Shown in pieces: positions 34,601 to 48,400 of a DNA stretch of 64,000 bases. The stretch is from positions 496,001-560,000 of the forward strand of contig JAFCMP010000146.1 in assembly GCA_017506865.1 (NCBI GenBank), written 5' to 3'. Below the pieces are notes generated by a model. It was not told the origin of the DNA. It did no database searches and saw only the letters and a list, made by a program, of their open reading frames with translations. Source of the stretch: Tribonema minus (taxonomy: Eukaryota > Sar > Xanthophyceae > Tribonematales > Tribonemataceae). Position numbers and translations under genes: made by a program. The first letter of the stretch is position 1. The number at the start of each line of letters is the position of its first letter.

Positions 34601-37600
34601 CGGACGCGCTGGACGAGTCCGCCAAGGGGCACGTCAAGGCGGTGCGCGGTCTGCACAAGGCGACGCGCGGCTGCGACGCGTACAAGCTGCTCGACAAGCT
34701 CTGCAAGGACTTCATCAACACGATACCGCTCATCTCGCTGCTCAAGCACCGCGCCATGCGCCCGCGCCACTGGCAGATGCTCATGAAGGCCACCGGCAAG
34801 ACGTTCACGCCGCCGTACGAGGACCCCACGATTAAGATCGGCGGCATCCTCGCGCTCAACCTGCACTCCTTCACGGGCGACGTGGAGGAGATCAGCGATC
34901 AGGCCATCAAGGAGGAGAAGATGGAGCTGACGCTGCGCGCGCTGGGGGAGCGCTGGAAGGGCATCAACTGGCACATGGACCACTACAACGGCACCGAGGT
35001 CCCTCTGCTCCAGATTGCGGAGGAGGACTTTGAGTCCCTGGAGGGGGACCAGCTGGCGGTGCAGGGCATGATGGCCAGCCGCTACCTCGCGCAGTTCGAG
35101 GTGGAGGTCACCGGCTGGCAGCGCGAGCTGGCCATGGTCAGCGACGTCTTTGCGTTGCTGCAGGAGATACAGCGCACGTGGTCGTACCTGGAGCCGCTGT
35201 TCATAGGGTCCGAGGAGGTGAAGCGCGAGCTGCCCGAGGACGCGCTGCGCTTTGCCGGCATCGACGAGGACGTCAAGTCAGTGCTCAACACGTTCTGGGA
35301 GACCAAGAACATCAAGGCCGCGTGCAACCTCGAGGGCTACCTCGCCAAGCTGGAGGGCATCGGCGTGCAGCTCGAGCTCTGCAAGAAGTCGCTGGCGGAC
35401 TTTCTGGACGGCCGCCGCCGCCAGTTCCCGCGCTACTACTTTGTCTCGGAGGCGGACCTGCTGGACATTCTGTCCAATGGGGGAGACCCCACCAAGGTCC
35501 TCGTGCACACGCCCAAGGTGTACCTGTCCACCAAGACGCTGGTGCTGAGCGATGACGTGTCGCCCACCACGGGGCGCCCGCGCGCCATGCGCCTCATCAG
35601 CGGCGTCGGCAGCGAGGAGATGGCCTTTGAGCCGCCGGTGCCGCTGGAGGGCAAGGTGGAGATCTACATGCAGGACGTGCTGGGCGCGATGAAGAGGTCG
35701 CTGTTTGAGAACCTCAAGCGCTCCCTGACGCGCTACCAGCAGATGTCGCGCCCCGACTGGCTCATGCACAAGCAGCCGGGGACGGACCAGGGCAGCGACC
35801 CCGCGCAGATCGTCCTGCTGTCGCTCGCTGTCAACTACGTGAGCGAGGTGGAGGAGGCGTTCTACGCCATGGCCAAGGGCAACGCCGCGGCGCTGCGCGA
35901 GTACAACGTGCGCCAAATGAACCAGCTGTCCGACCTCATCCGCCTCACGCAGTCCGACCTCAACAGGGGCGACCGCACGCGTGTCATGGTCTGCATCACC
36001 ATGGACGCGCACGGGCGCGACGTCGTGCAGAAGATGATCCTGGAAGACGTGTCCGACGCGAGCGCGTTCCAGTGGCAGTCGCAGCTCAAGCACAAGTGGC
36101 GCGTCCCGCCCGAGGGCGCGAGCTTCGTCAACAGGGACCTGCACCTGCGCGGCCCCGGCGCGGAGCGCGCGGAGGTGGCCATTGCCGACGCCGTCATGCC
36201 CTACGACTACGAGTATCTGGGCAACGGCCCGCGGCTGGTGATCACGCCGCTGACGGATCGCATCTACGTGACGGCGACGCAGGCGCTCAACCTCAAGATG
36301 GGCTGCGCGCCCGCGGGGCCTGCTGGCACGGGCAAGACGGAGACGACTAAGGTGGGTGTGCGTGTTGGTGCTTGCGGATGAAGCATGGTTGCACAAGTGC
36401 AGATAGAGATAATGGTAGCTTGTTTCAGTGGGCTGCCTTGCACAGACATATTTGGCTAGCACCGGCTGCCAACTTGCACTGCACTTGACCGTTTCGTCAG
36501 ACATGGAGTCTGCAGGTGACTTGTAGGATAGCGAGCTTCAAATTACTTATGCGTGCTATTTCTGGCGAATTTGCTTACTACATAACACAGCCATGGCAAT
36601 CAAGTGCCAAATCAGTTGAAGCTGCGTGCAATGGAGTGACGCAGCTCAGTAGAAGCCTTGTGTGCGCAATGTGGCTGCTCGTAGAAGCATGGCAGATGCA
36701 TGTCATTTGTTTGTGACCTCACTGTGCATGTGCACTGCACAAAAGAAGCATAAGATCTGAAACGTCAGCAACACTTGCCGTTGTCATTATACCTGGTGGG
36801 GCCATCAATGCATGAGAATCCATAATGCTTCATCAGCAGTGCTGCGTGTATGCAAGCAAATGATGAAGTGGCATCGCTGTTGTGAAGTGAACGTCGATGA
36901 CTACAGCAGGACAGGCTACAGCTCAAATAACGTGCAGCTTTAATTGACAGTTTGCAGCATCACTATGTACCCTCAATATGTACATCGGTTTGCTGAGGTC
37001 AAGACTGTAGCATATTTGTTGTTGCATTTATTGGCCTGAAACAGGCTCAATATGGTACAAAAGGCAGGATGGACCCGCGTTAACTATTTTTTCTAGACAC
37101 AGTGGTTTCTGACCGCTATAGCTAGCGCTTGCTGTCGGCAGCATTTTTACAAAGGCTTGTCAGCATTTTGCATGTGCTTGCATTGCAGTATTGGTGGTAC
37201 GTGTAGGAAGACCAATGCGTAATTATGAACTGCAACTACCCACGATATGGCCACCGTGCCGGGTGTAGCGCGTGCGATGCCACTTCACTTTTGAAGTGCA
37301 TGCATACATCACAACTCATTGCGTCATTACATCTGCTGAGCGTGTTCAACCTCCAACATGGTTTGGAAAGTAAGCGGTGATGTTGAACAGCAGAGTACAT
37401 ATGACACGTCTGACGCAATGTTGAAGTTGCCTAGAGCGAGCTGCAGAAGTTGACTTGCTGACTCGACCTTCTGTGATGATGTTGTTTCTCTTTGAGCCAT
37501 GCAGGACTTGGCCAACGCGCTCGCCAAGTGCTGCTACGTCTTCAACTGCTCGCCGGAGATGGACTACAAGGGCCTGGGCAACATCTTCAAGGGCCTCGCG

Positions 37601-40600
37601 TCGAGCGGCGCGTGGGGCTGCTTCGACGAGTTCAACCGCCTCATACCCGAGGTGCTCAGCGTCTGCTCCGTGCAGTTCAAAGCGGTGTGCGATGGCGTCA
37701 AGGCGGAGGCGGCGCGCATCGTGGTGGAGGGCGACGAGATCTCACTAGACCCCACCTGCGGCGCCTTCATCACCATGAACCCGGGCTACTTGGGCCGCAG
37801 CGAGCTGCCGGAGGGCCTCAAGGCACTCTTCAGGCCCATGACGGTCATGGTGCCCGACCTGGTGCTCATCTGCGAGAACATGCTCATGGCGGAGGGGTTC
37901 ATCACGGCCAAGGTGCTGGCCTCCAAGTTCTACGGCCTCTACTCGCTGCTGCGCGAGCTGCTCTCCAAGCAGATGCACTACGACTGGGGGCTGCGCGCCG
38001 TCAAGTCGGTGCTGGTGGTGGCGGGCGGCTTCAAGCGCGCAGAGCCGGACCTCGCGGAGGATGCGCTGCTCATGCGCGCGCTGCGCGACTTCAACGTGCC
38101 CAAGATCGTGCGCGAGGACGAGGTGGTCTTCTTCGGACTGCTGGGCGACCTCTTCCCCGGCATCAACCCGCCGCGCAAGGTCGACACGGTGCTGGAGAAG
38201 TTCGTAGTGGACGCCTGCGGCTCGCAGGGCCTGCACGCCGACGAGCAGTTCTGCCTCAAGGTGGTGCAGCTGGAGGAGCTGCTGGCCATCCGCCACTGCG
38301 TCTTTGTCATGGGGCCGCCCGGCGCGGGCAAGTCGCAGTGCTGGAAGACGCTCGCGCAGGCGCGCAAGCTGCGCGACAAGACGCAGGTCACCAAGGTCAT
38401 GGACATCAACCCCAAGTCCATCAAGACGGAGGAGCTGTACGGCTACATCTCTATGGCGACGCGCGAGTGGCGCGACGGCTTGCTCAGCAAGATCATGCGC
38501 GACCTGGGCAACATCCCGGACGAGCGCCCCAAGTGGATCCTGCTCGACGGCGACCTCGACGCCAACTGGATCGAGTCCATGAACTCGGTCATGGACGACA
38601 ACCGCATGCTCACGCTGGCGTCCAACGAGCGCATCCCCCTCAAGCCCCACATGCGCCTCATCTTTGAGATCCGCGACCTCAAGTACGCGACGCCCGCCAC
38701 CGTCTCGCGCGCGGGCATCCTGTACATCTCCACGGACGACGGCACGCAGTGGCGCTCGCTCATAGAGAGCTGGCTGGTGGCGCGGCCCGAGCCGGCGCCC
38801 ATCAAAGACGCGATGCGCAAGCTCTTTGAGGAGTACATGTCGCCCACGCTGCTGTGGATGCGCATCAACGTGCGCACGATTCTGCCGCTGGAGGACATGA
38901 ACCTGGTGCAGGTCATGCTGTACATGATGGACGGCCTGCTGACGCCGCGCAACACGGCCAGCGTCGAGTCCCTGGAGAAGGTGTTTGTGTTCTGCGCCAT
39001 ATGGTCGTTCGGCTCGGCGCTCACCGTGGGCGACGACGGCACTGACTACCAGAAGCTGTTCAGCGACTGGTGGCGCGCGGAGTGGAAGCGCGTCAAGTTT
39101 CCCTCGCGCGAGACCGTCTTCGACTACTGGCTCGACCCTGAGGGGGACGGGTTTGAGCAGTGGGCCAAGTCGCCCTACTTCTTCTCCATCGACTACAACA
39201 GCAAAACCACGCCAATGACGCAGGTCACGGTGCCTACCCCTGAGACGTGCAGCGTGACGTTTTGGATGCAGCTGCTGGTCAAGATGCGCCGACCGGTGCT
39301 CATGGCGGGCCCCGCGGGCACTGGCAAGACGCAGATGGTGACAGGCATGCTGCAGATGCAGAACCCAGAGGAGGTCATATCTCAGAACGTCAACTTCAAC
39401 TTCTACACCACGTCGGCGGTGCTGCAGAACACCATGGCGCTGCCGCTGGAGAAGAAGACGGGCACCAACTTTGCGCCGCCCGGCAGCGCGAGGCTCATCT
39501 ACTTCCTCGACGACATCAACCTGCCGGAGGTGGACCCGTACAACACGCAGAGCGCCATCGCGCTGCTGCGCCAGCACATGGAGTACGCCCACACGTACGA
39601 CCTCGCCAAGCTGACGCTCAAAAACATCTCCAACACACAGGTGGTCGCCTGCATGAACCCCACCGCCGGCTCGTTCCTGGTGAACCCGCGCTTGCAGCGC
39701 TGGTTTGCGACCTTCGCCATCGGTCTACCCGGCCCCACCAGCCTGCTGACCATCTATCAGACCTTCCTGGATGGCCACTTGAAGCACTTTGATGCTGAGA
39801 TAGCGGCGCAGGGCAGCACGCTTATCAAGGCGGCGCTGGGGCTGCACAGTCAGGTGGCAGGCGCGTTCCGCAAGACGGCCACCAACTTCCACTACGAGTT
39901 CAACATCCGGCACCTGTCGAACGTCTTCCAGGGCCTGCTGGTCGCGCAGGCGGAACAGTTCAAGGACCCCCAGAAGTTTGTGCAGCTGTGGCTCCACGAG
40001 AGTGAGCGGGTGTACGGCGACCGGCTCGTCAGCCCCGAGGACTTGGCACGCTACAACCAGCTGGCTCAGCAGCAGAGCAAGAAGCTGTTCCCCACCTACA
40101 GCATGTCCAAGTTCTACGCCGCGGAGAACGCGGACCCCCTGGTGTTCTGCCACTTTGCGCAGGGGCGCGGGGAGCAGGTGTACGACCAGGTGGAGGGGCT
40201 GACGCGCATGTCAGCAGTGCTCGAGGAGGCGCTGCACGACTACAATGAGATGTTTGCCACCATGGACCTGGTGCTCTTTGAGGACGCCATGAAGCACATT
40301 GCGCGCATCGTGCGCATCGTGCTCAACGAGGGCGGGCACGCGCTGCTGGTCGGCGTGGGCGGCAGCGGCAAGCAGAGCCTGAGCCGGCTGGCCGCGTTCA
40401 TCTGCGGCTACGTGGTGACGCAGATTGTGATCTCGTCTACGTACAGCATCAACGACCTCAAGGACGACCTCAAGGTCATGTACAACAAGGCGGGCGTCAA
40501 GGAGGAGGGCGTCATGTTCCTGCTCACCGACTCGCAGATCACCAACGAGCGCTTCCTCATCTACATCAACGACCTGCTCGCCTCCGGCAACATCCCGGAC

Positions 40601-43600
40601 CTGTTTGCGGTGGACGAGGTGGACGCCATCGTCAACGCCGTCACGCCAAAGGTCAAGGCCGCTGGCAAGGTGCCCGACCGCAAGAACTGCTGGGAGCACT
40701 TCATCAAGCTCATCCGCCGCAACCTGCACGTCGTGCTGGCCTTCAGCCCCGTGGGCGACGACTTCCGCAGCCGCGCGCGTAAGTTCCCCGCCATCGTCAA
40801 CTGCACGGTCATTGACTGGTTCCAGCCGTGGCCGCGTGACGCGCTGTTCAGCGTGGGGCGCAAGTTCTTGGCGGAGATGGACCTCGGCAGCGATGCCGTG
40901 CGCAACGTCATTGAGAAGTTCCTGCCGTTCTCGTTTGAGGCCGTCAACCACGCCGCGCACCGCTTCCTGGCGGTCGAGCGCCGCTATGTGTACACCACGC
41001 CCAAGTCCTTCCTGGAGCTGCTCAAGCTGTACAGCGTGCTGCTGACGAGCAAGCGCGAGCAGCAGGAGGCCGCCATCGAGCGCCTGGACAACGGCCTGCT
41101 CAAGCTGCGCGAGACCAAGGACGCCGTCAGCGCGCTGGAGGAGGACCTCAAGGTTAAACTCGAGGACGCGGAGCAGAAGAAGGTGGTTGCGGAGGGCATC
41201 GCGGAGAACGTCGCCAAGGAGAAGGCCGTGGTGGAGGTGGAGACTGCCAAGGCGCAGGCAGAGGCGGAACAGGTGGCCGTCATACAGGCGGAGGTGTCGG
41301 TGAAGCAGCGCGACACGGAGGCGGATCTCGCCAAGGCTGAGCCCGCGGTGAAGGCGGCTATGGCGGCTCTAGACACGCTCAACAAGAAGGACCTGGGCGA
41401 GTGCAAGACCATGTCTAAGCCGCCGGCGGGCGTAGACGACGTCTTTGCATCCACTATGATTCTGCTGGCTGGCGTCAGCCCTACTGTGCAGGTGCGCATG
41501 CGTGCTATCATGTTCTATGGCACATTCTCATCGTGGTGCACAGTGACGTCAACGTCTGGTGATTTTGCGTGGTATGATGTAGTACTTGTCCATTGTGGCT
41601 GGCATCCTTCTGGACCAGCAGCACATTAGCATACACTTTGTTCAAGTGTATGCGCCCATATGCCATGCAAAGCTGAGGGTACTTCCAGGTATTGAAAATT
41701 GCGCTCATGTTTCACCAGTGTATGCCTCCTCATATGCTGTCACAGTATTATGCAGTCTTGCCATGTGTTACGTTGAAGCCACTGCTGTATGTACCAAAAC
41801 ACTGTGATGCTGGCCATCGACAGCTGTGAACGCTTGTCATGTGTACTTTAGATGCCAATCTGCAGCATGTATGGAGCTCTGTGCACAGCAAATGTCCTGC
41901 CACAATTCTGATGTCACCAGGTATTTGTTGCCTGATGACCGAGTAACTGAAGTGTAACAGCACCCATGACGCACCCCAGGTATTGCCAACAATTGACAAT
42001 GTCTTATGGTCTGCGTCTGCAATGCAGGTCACCAAGGCCGGCAAGGTGAAGGACCGCAGTTGGGATGCCGCCAAGAAGCAGCTGCTGGGCGACATAGTTG
42101 GCTACATTGAGCTGCTCAAGGGGCTCAAAGAGGGGGTCGACCAGAACACCATCCCCGCCATCAACTGGAAGGAAGTGCGCTCGGTGCTGGAGCTGGAGCA
42201 CTTCACGGTGGAGGTCATCTCCACCAAGAACTCGGCTGCCGCGGGCCTGTGCGAGTTTGTCCTCAACATCGTCCAGTACCACGACATTGTCATCACCGTG
42301 GAGCCCAAGCGCAAGGCCTTGGCGGAAGCCAACGAGCAGCTGCAGTCAGCAAACGCGCGGCTGGCTGAGGTGCAGGCCCTGGTGGCGGACCTGGAGGCCA
42401 AGCTGGCCAAGCTCACGTGCGAGTTTGATGCTGCCAACGCGGAGAAGCAGGCGGCACTCGACAGCGTGGCCAAGGGACAGATCAAGCTGGACCTGGCGCA
42501 GCGCCTTACCAGCGCGCTGGCGTCTGAGAACGACAGGTAAACAGTGCAAATGGTGTCATTATGTCACAGTTGTGTTGGTAGGTTTACTCCCTGGGTTAAG
42601 GCGAGCTGCACACCATGGCAACAGCTGCTGATGTAACTTTAGTCACAAAACTGAACTCAGAGCGCACTGTTGTTCAGCACAACTTACTGTTTGGGAACTT
42701 TGACCGCAATATTGTTCAGCACAACTTACTGCTTCTCAGCATGTAGACTTGCACGTACTCTTGTTGAGCTCAAGGCGGCAGCTGAGCATCAGCACCATTG
42801 AGGCATCAGCCTTGTCCGTTGCACATTTGTTTTCATAAAGCACTGCTGTTGAGCTAATATACCACAGCATTGCGTCCTGCTATGGAACAGAATAATGTGG
42901 GCGTAGTCAGCTCATACTTGAAGTAGCACAATCGCAACTCACAAGGATTCTGACATTGTGGTGGTGGGCCTCAAGCTTCTCGTAGGAATCTGCACTAGCA
43001 TCTGTGACATTGACCTGTGGCATCTGATGAAAGTGGCCATGATATGACACGTAGTGTTTTTGCGACATGCAGTGTATGCTGTCAGGTACATGCACACTCA
43101 AGCAGGGTTAGGGTTACTCAAGCAGTCACTCAAACAGGGCATGATGCCAGGAATTCAGGCATACGTCATTGGCGGCGAATATTGTTCCGAACCGGTATTC
43201 AGGGCTCACTATACCAGTTGTAGCAGCTCTGGCAGTCAGTACCAGCATTCTATAAACCTCCGCTGGCCTTTTCAGAGGAGACACGTCGCAACAGGCGTCA
43301 AAGATACGTTAGGAACTGCTTACATTTCCTTCAAGTGCATCTAAACTAGCCCTGGGACCAAAGCAGCTTCAATACAAGGTCACTGCAGCAGGCCAAGCAG
43401 GGGCATACTGGCAGTCATCAGGTGGTGACTGGGACCCTCTCATTTCTATCAAATGGCTGGCGCTGCCTGATGCAAAGAAGATGGAGCACTTGCAAGATAG
43501 TTGCAACGCTGTCGTACTGCCATATAGCTTTTCTTTTTAGGCTTTACCTGAATGCATGCATCTTGTAGCTTTGTTTGGTGCAGTTGTAATGGCTTGTTGC

Positions 43601-46600
43601 ATAGGCTTGTTGCAGAGTTCACTTCTGTGCACACTCCTTTTTGTACAGTATGCCATCACTCTGCTCTGTCGCTGCAAATGCAATACCGCACCAGATGGTA
43701 CCACATCTAAACATGCTCTCCTGCCTGTCCCTCTTATTTGTCACCTGCAGGTGGGCGGTCAACGTGCAGCAGCTTCGTGCCGACATGGAGCTGCTGACCG
43801 GCGATGTGCTGCTCGCTTCCTCATTCATCAGCTACGTCGGGCCGTTCACCAAGCCCTTCAGAGAGAAGCTCATGGAGGGCGAGTTCCTGCCATTCCTGCG
43901 CAAGGAGTTCGCCGCAGTGGGGCTTGTGGCAGGGGGCGAGGCAGGGGCAGGCGCGCCCATGTCAGCACACCCCGAACCGATCCGCATTCTCACCACGGAC
44001 GCGGAGGTGGCAGGCTGGAACACGCAGGGGCTGCCGGCAGATCACATGTCGACGGAGAACGGCTCCATTGTGTGCAACAGCGCGCGCTGGCCGCTCATCA
44101 TCGACCCGCAGCTGCAGGGCATCAAGTGGATCAAGAACCGCGAGAGCGGGGCCGACCGCAACCTGCAGGTGGTGCGTCTCGGACAGCCGGACATGCTGCG
44201 CAAGCTCGAGCGCGCGCTTGAGAACGGGCACTCCATACTCATTGAGAACCTTGGGGAGTCGTTGGAGGCGGTGCTCAACCCCGTCATTCAGCGCGCCATC
44301 ATCTACCGCGGCCGCAAGATGTTCCTCAAGCTCGGCGACACAGAGGTGGAGTTCCATCCGGACTTCCGGCTGTTCCTGCACACCAAGCTCAGCAACCCGC
44401 ACTACCCGCCGGAGGTGCAGGCGGAGACGACGCTCACCAACTTCACGGTCACCATGAAGGGGCTGGAGGATCAGCTGCTGAGCTTGGTGGTGCGCAAGGA
44501 GCGGCTGGACCTGGCAGACCTCGGCGAGCAGCTCGTAGAGCAGCAGAACGGCTTCAAAATCAAGATGAAGGAGCTGGAGGACAACATCCTCTACAAGCTT
44601 GCGTCCGCTCAGGGCGACATCACGGAGGACGTGGAGCTGATCGAGGGTCTGGAGGAGACCAAGCGCATTGCCACAGACATTCAGCAGAAGGCGGCGCTGG
44701 CACTAGAGACGCAGGAGACGATCCGCATCACCAGCGAGAAGTACCGCCCTGTGGCCAACCGCTCCTCGCTGCTCTTCTTCCTCATGAACCAGCTGGTGAA
44801 GGTGCATACGTACTACATCTACTCGCTGGCGGCCTTCACAAAGGTGTTCTATCAGGGCATGGACGTGGCCAGCGCTGAGGCGGCAGCAGGGGAGGGGCAG
44901 GCGGCTGCCGCGGAAAAGGCCGAGGAGGAGGAGGAGGGGGCAACAGCAAATGGCGGCGCAGCAGACGGACAGCAGGAGGAGCTGTCGGATGAGGCGCTGG
45001 CGGAGCGCTGCACACAGCTCATCACCAGCGTCACCAAGACGGTGTTCAACTACGTGCGCCGCGGGCTGTTTGAGCGAGACAAGCTCACCATCTCGACCAT
45101 GCTGACGCTGCAGATAGCCACCAATGACGGGTGGCTGTCAGCGGAGGAGGTAGACTATCTCGTCACCAGCAAGCAGTCATTGGACCCTGGCAACATGGGC
45201 CCCCTGGGGGAGTGGATGCCGGAGTCCATCTGGCCTAAGATCAAGGCGCTGGAGAGCCTCAAGCGCTTTCAGAACCTCGGTGACGGCATGCAGAGCGACT
45301 CGGATGAGTGGCTGGCGTGGTTCGACAACGAGAAAGCCGAGCGCGCGCGGCTGCCGGGCGACTTTGAGAAAAACCTCAGCGCCTTTGACCGGCTCATCCT
45401 GCTGCGCGCCATGCGGCCAGATCGCGTTTCCACGGCGCTCTCGGACTGGATCGCCAGCGTCATGGGGCGCGAGTACACCATGCAGGCGCCCTACGATATG
45501 GCGCGTACGTATGCGGAGACCTCGCCCTCTACGCCCACGTTCTTCGTGCTGTTCCCTGGTGTGGACCCCACGCCGTGGGTGGAGGGCCTTGGCCGCACGC
45601 TGGGCATTGCCAGCGAAACCGGCAAGTTTATCAACATATCCATGGGGCAGGGGCAGGAGAAGCCTGCAGAGGAGGTGGTGCAGCGCTTTGCAAAGGAGGG
45701 GGGCTGGGTCATGCTCCAGAACTGCCACCTCATGCAGAACTGGGTACCGCGGCTAGAGCGGCTGTTGGAGGTGGTGCAGGAGGGCGCCGCTCCAGACTTC
45801 CGCTGCTTCATCTCTGCGGAGCCACCGCCCATGGCCAGCATGAAGAACATGCCTGAGTCGCTGATGCAGAGCTGCATCAAGGTCGCCAACGAAGCGCCGG
45901 CGGACATCAAATCCAACCTGACGCGCGCGTGGGCCAACTTCAGTCAGACGCGTGTCGATGAGTGCCTGAAGCCAGTGGAGTTCAAGAGCTGCCTCTTCTC
46001 GCTGTGCTGGTTCCACTCTATTGTGCTGGGACGGCGGCGGTTCGGCCAGCAGGGATGGAGCCGGCCGTACTCATTCAACACAGGCGATCTCACCATCTGC
46101 GCCAACGTGTTGACGTCCTATCTCAACGACAACCCTGACGTACCGTGGGATGACCTGCGCTACATCTTTGGTGAGATCATGTACGGCGGCCACATCACCG
46201 ACCCATGGGACCGCCGCACCAACAACACGTACCTACAGGTGCTGTTCAATGCAGGGTTGTTCGAGGGCATGGAGCTTGGTCCCGGTTTCAAAGCTCCTCC
46301 ATCAGCAGAACTCGACTACCAGGGCATGAACGACTACGCAGAGCGCGAGCTGCCGCCGGAGTCGCCGCCGCAGTTTGGCCTGCACCCCAATGCAGAAATC
46401 GGCTACCTCACCAACCGCTGCGAGTCGCTATTCGATGCGATACTGAGCATAGGCGGTGGCGGCAGCACCAGCGGCGGCGGAGGCGACAGCAGCGTCGTCA
46501 AGGACACAATGGCGGATTTGCTGGCGCGGCTGCCTGCTGATTTCGAGATGATCACCATGAATCTGCGCGCACGGCCGCTGCTAGCAGCGGAGTCCGGGCC

Positions 46601-47411
46601 TTTCGTGGTGGTTGCGCTGCAGGAGTGCTCGCGCATGAACACTCTGCTGTCCGAAATCCGGCGTTCTTTGCTGGAGCTCGACAAGGGCCTCAAGGGGCAG
46701 CTCAACATGTCACAGGCCATGGAGGACCTGGCCACAGCAATCCGCATCAACCAGTGGCCAGGGCGGAACCCCTTCTCGCAGTGCGCTTGGGAGAAGCTGG
46801 CCTGGCCATCCAACAAGTACCTGCTGCCGCAGGTCATGGACATGCTGCGCCGCATCGAGCAGCTCGCAGCGTGGACGGAGACGCTCGTGACGCCCAAGTG
46901 TCTGTGGCTGCCCGGCCTCTTCAACCCGACGGCGTACCTGACTGCTGTCATGCAGGTCACTGCGCGAAAGACGGGCGCGCCGCTCGACAAGATGACAACG
47001 GAGACGCACATCACCACCTTCACGGACCCCGCGCAATGCGACTATGTGCCGGAGGACGGTGCCTTTGTGCATGGCCTGTTCTTAGAGGGCGCGCGTTGGG
47101 CCACAGGGGATGAGGCAGGCGATGTAGAAAATGTCACTGGCACGCCAACCGCAGGCATGCTTGTTGACAGCCGCCTCAAGGAGCTGTTGCCGCAGCTGCC
47201 TGTCATATACGTCAAGGCCGTTCCCGTACAACCGACATGGGAGCCTTCCGCGGTAGGGTACCTGCGGCATCAGCACGACGTGTACGAGGCGCCGTGCTAC
47301 CTGACGCGCTTCAGGGGTCCAACTTATGTCTTCTTGGCCACCCTCAAGACGCTAGCGCCTGTAAGCAAGTGGGTGCTGACAGGCACAGCACTCATCTTCC
47401 AGCGAGATTAG
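28660..47411 (+). CDS. ODA11: axonemal outer-arm dynein alpha heavy chain with Kelch and filamin modules, 8 exons
   Basis: Exons 28660-30011, 30366-30558, 31326-31507, 32438-32603, 34045-36351, 37505-41491, 42028-42536 and 43751-47411, all phase-matched, giving about 4118 aa. The N-terminal 370 residues hold Kelch repeats (RSGHSFTMVG, VVFGGF, LVFGGYGG, YVFGGWN, VAFGGWADRW). An IPT/TIG unit follows, then a filamin-type repeat over exons 2-3 ending RGSPFK. Then come the tail, the linker and the AAA ring. P-loops: AAA1 GPAGTGKTETTK (about residue 1390), AAA2 GPPGAGKS (1668), AAA3 GPAGTGKT (2001), AAA4 GVGGSGKQS (2349). AAA1 Walker B is CFDEFNR. Stalk helices flank the exon 6/7 junction. Kelch plus filamin on a dynein is the Chlamydomonas alpha chain layout. 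A Glu/Ala-rich insert lies near 44870-45000. Start could be 28690 (MRWERPA). Confidence 0.93.
42670..42731. repeat. 20-bp direct repeat in ODA11 intron 7
   Basis: TTGTTCAGCACAACTTACTG occurs at 42670-42689 and 42712-42731, a 42-bp period with diverged sequence between. Inside the 1214-bp intron 42537-43750. Confidence 0.8.
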
Positions 47412-48280
47412 GTGGTGCACATGCAGCTACTCTGGCGGCAGCCGGTGCAGTCTGTTGTGGCGGCACATACATGTAAACGAATGCTGTCATTGCGATTGTT
47501 GTCCATGCTCTGAATACGGTCGGAGTTAGCCTTATGCTTGTCGCTCGACCACAAGGCTGTCTCTGCTGCTGCACTGGCTGCATGTTCACCACTACATTCG
47601 AAGTATGCTTTTGTCCATGGCCAGCATTGCATTACCTCTTGTACCCGCATTGAGCATGAATGTACAGAGCACATGACAATTGATGTTTGCTGGATTGCTC
47701 AGATGTCCTTGTCACAGCATCACTGCTGAGGCATGTGGATGGTGTCCAGCCGTGCTTGGCTGTCATCTTTAGCTTGCACATTTCCAGTTCCTGTATGTGC
47801 CCGTACTGCCACTAGAACGAGAGACAAGTGCCGACTGAATACAGTCAAGTCTGTATGCATGCACAGCCTGTATGTACCACAAAGTACATTTGACTGATGG
47901 CACCATTGGGGGTTGCCTGCGTGTGTCAAAGCGTCGATGTTTGGGGTATGGTATATGTGTTGTTCGCATCACGACAGCAGCATCTTGCATGGTCAACACA
48001 CATTTGGTGCACATACTGCAGGTGGGTTGTGAGGCAGGCATGCTAGCAGCGTGCGCTTCTATTCTAGCGTGCGTTTCAGTTCATCATGCGTATATTGCGC
48101 ACTGCTAACTACCATCCCCAGAACTACTTGGCCTAGTGATCGCCACAGCATGTCACTGCCGCAGTGTAGGTCTGACAGTGATGTGATACTGCTCTCACTG
48201 TACTTCAACGGATGAGACTGTAGGGCGTACAACAGATGTCTGCCGCACATTCACATAGGTACAAACCTCAAGGCCGCCAC
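47412..48280. other. convergent intergenic region, ODA11 / mL54
   Basis: 3' flank of the dynein gene. No further gene recognised. Confidence 0.4.
47472..47476 (+). terminator. candidate poly(A) signal TGTAA for ODA11
   Basis: TGTAA 61 nt after the dynein stop codon. Matches the green-algal poly(A) consensus; use is inferred from position. Confidence 0.45.
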
Positions 48281-48376
48281 AATTGAGCATGAAAGCAGTC
48301 CAGGCACGGCAAATAAACATGCGGCTCAAATTGAGCATGAAAGCAGTCCAGGTATGGCAAATAAACATGCGGCTCA
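48281..48376. repeat. 48-bp tandem duplication
   Basis: Two adjacent 48-bp units (48281-48328 and 48329-48376) starting AATTGAGCATGAAAGCAGTC and ending ATGCGGCTCA, differing at two bases (CACGG versus TATGG). Lies just beyond the mL54 stop, probably in its 3' UTR. Each unit carries AATAAA on the plus strand, the wrong strand for mL54. Confidence 0.9.
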
Positions 48377-48400
48377 CGCTGGCTTGTCCAATAGTGTACA

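Noticed and set aside
43101..43116. Telomere-like GGGTTAGGGTT in an ODA11 intron
   Set aside because: Only about one and a half units, inside a degenerate ACTCAAGCAG repeat; too short to be an interstitial telomere tract.
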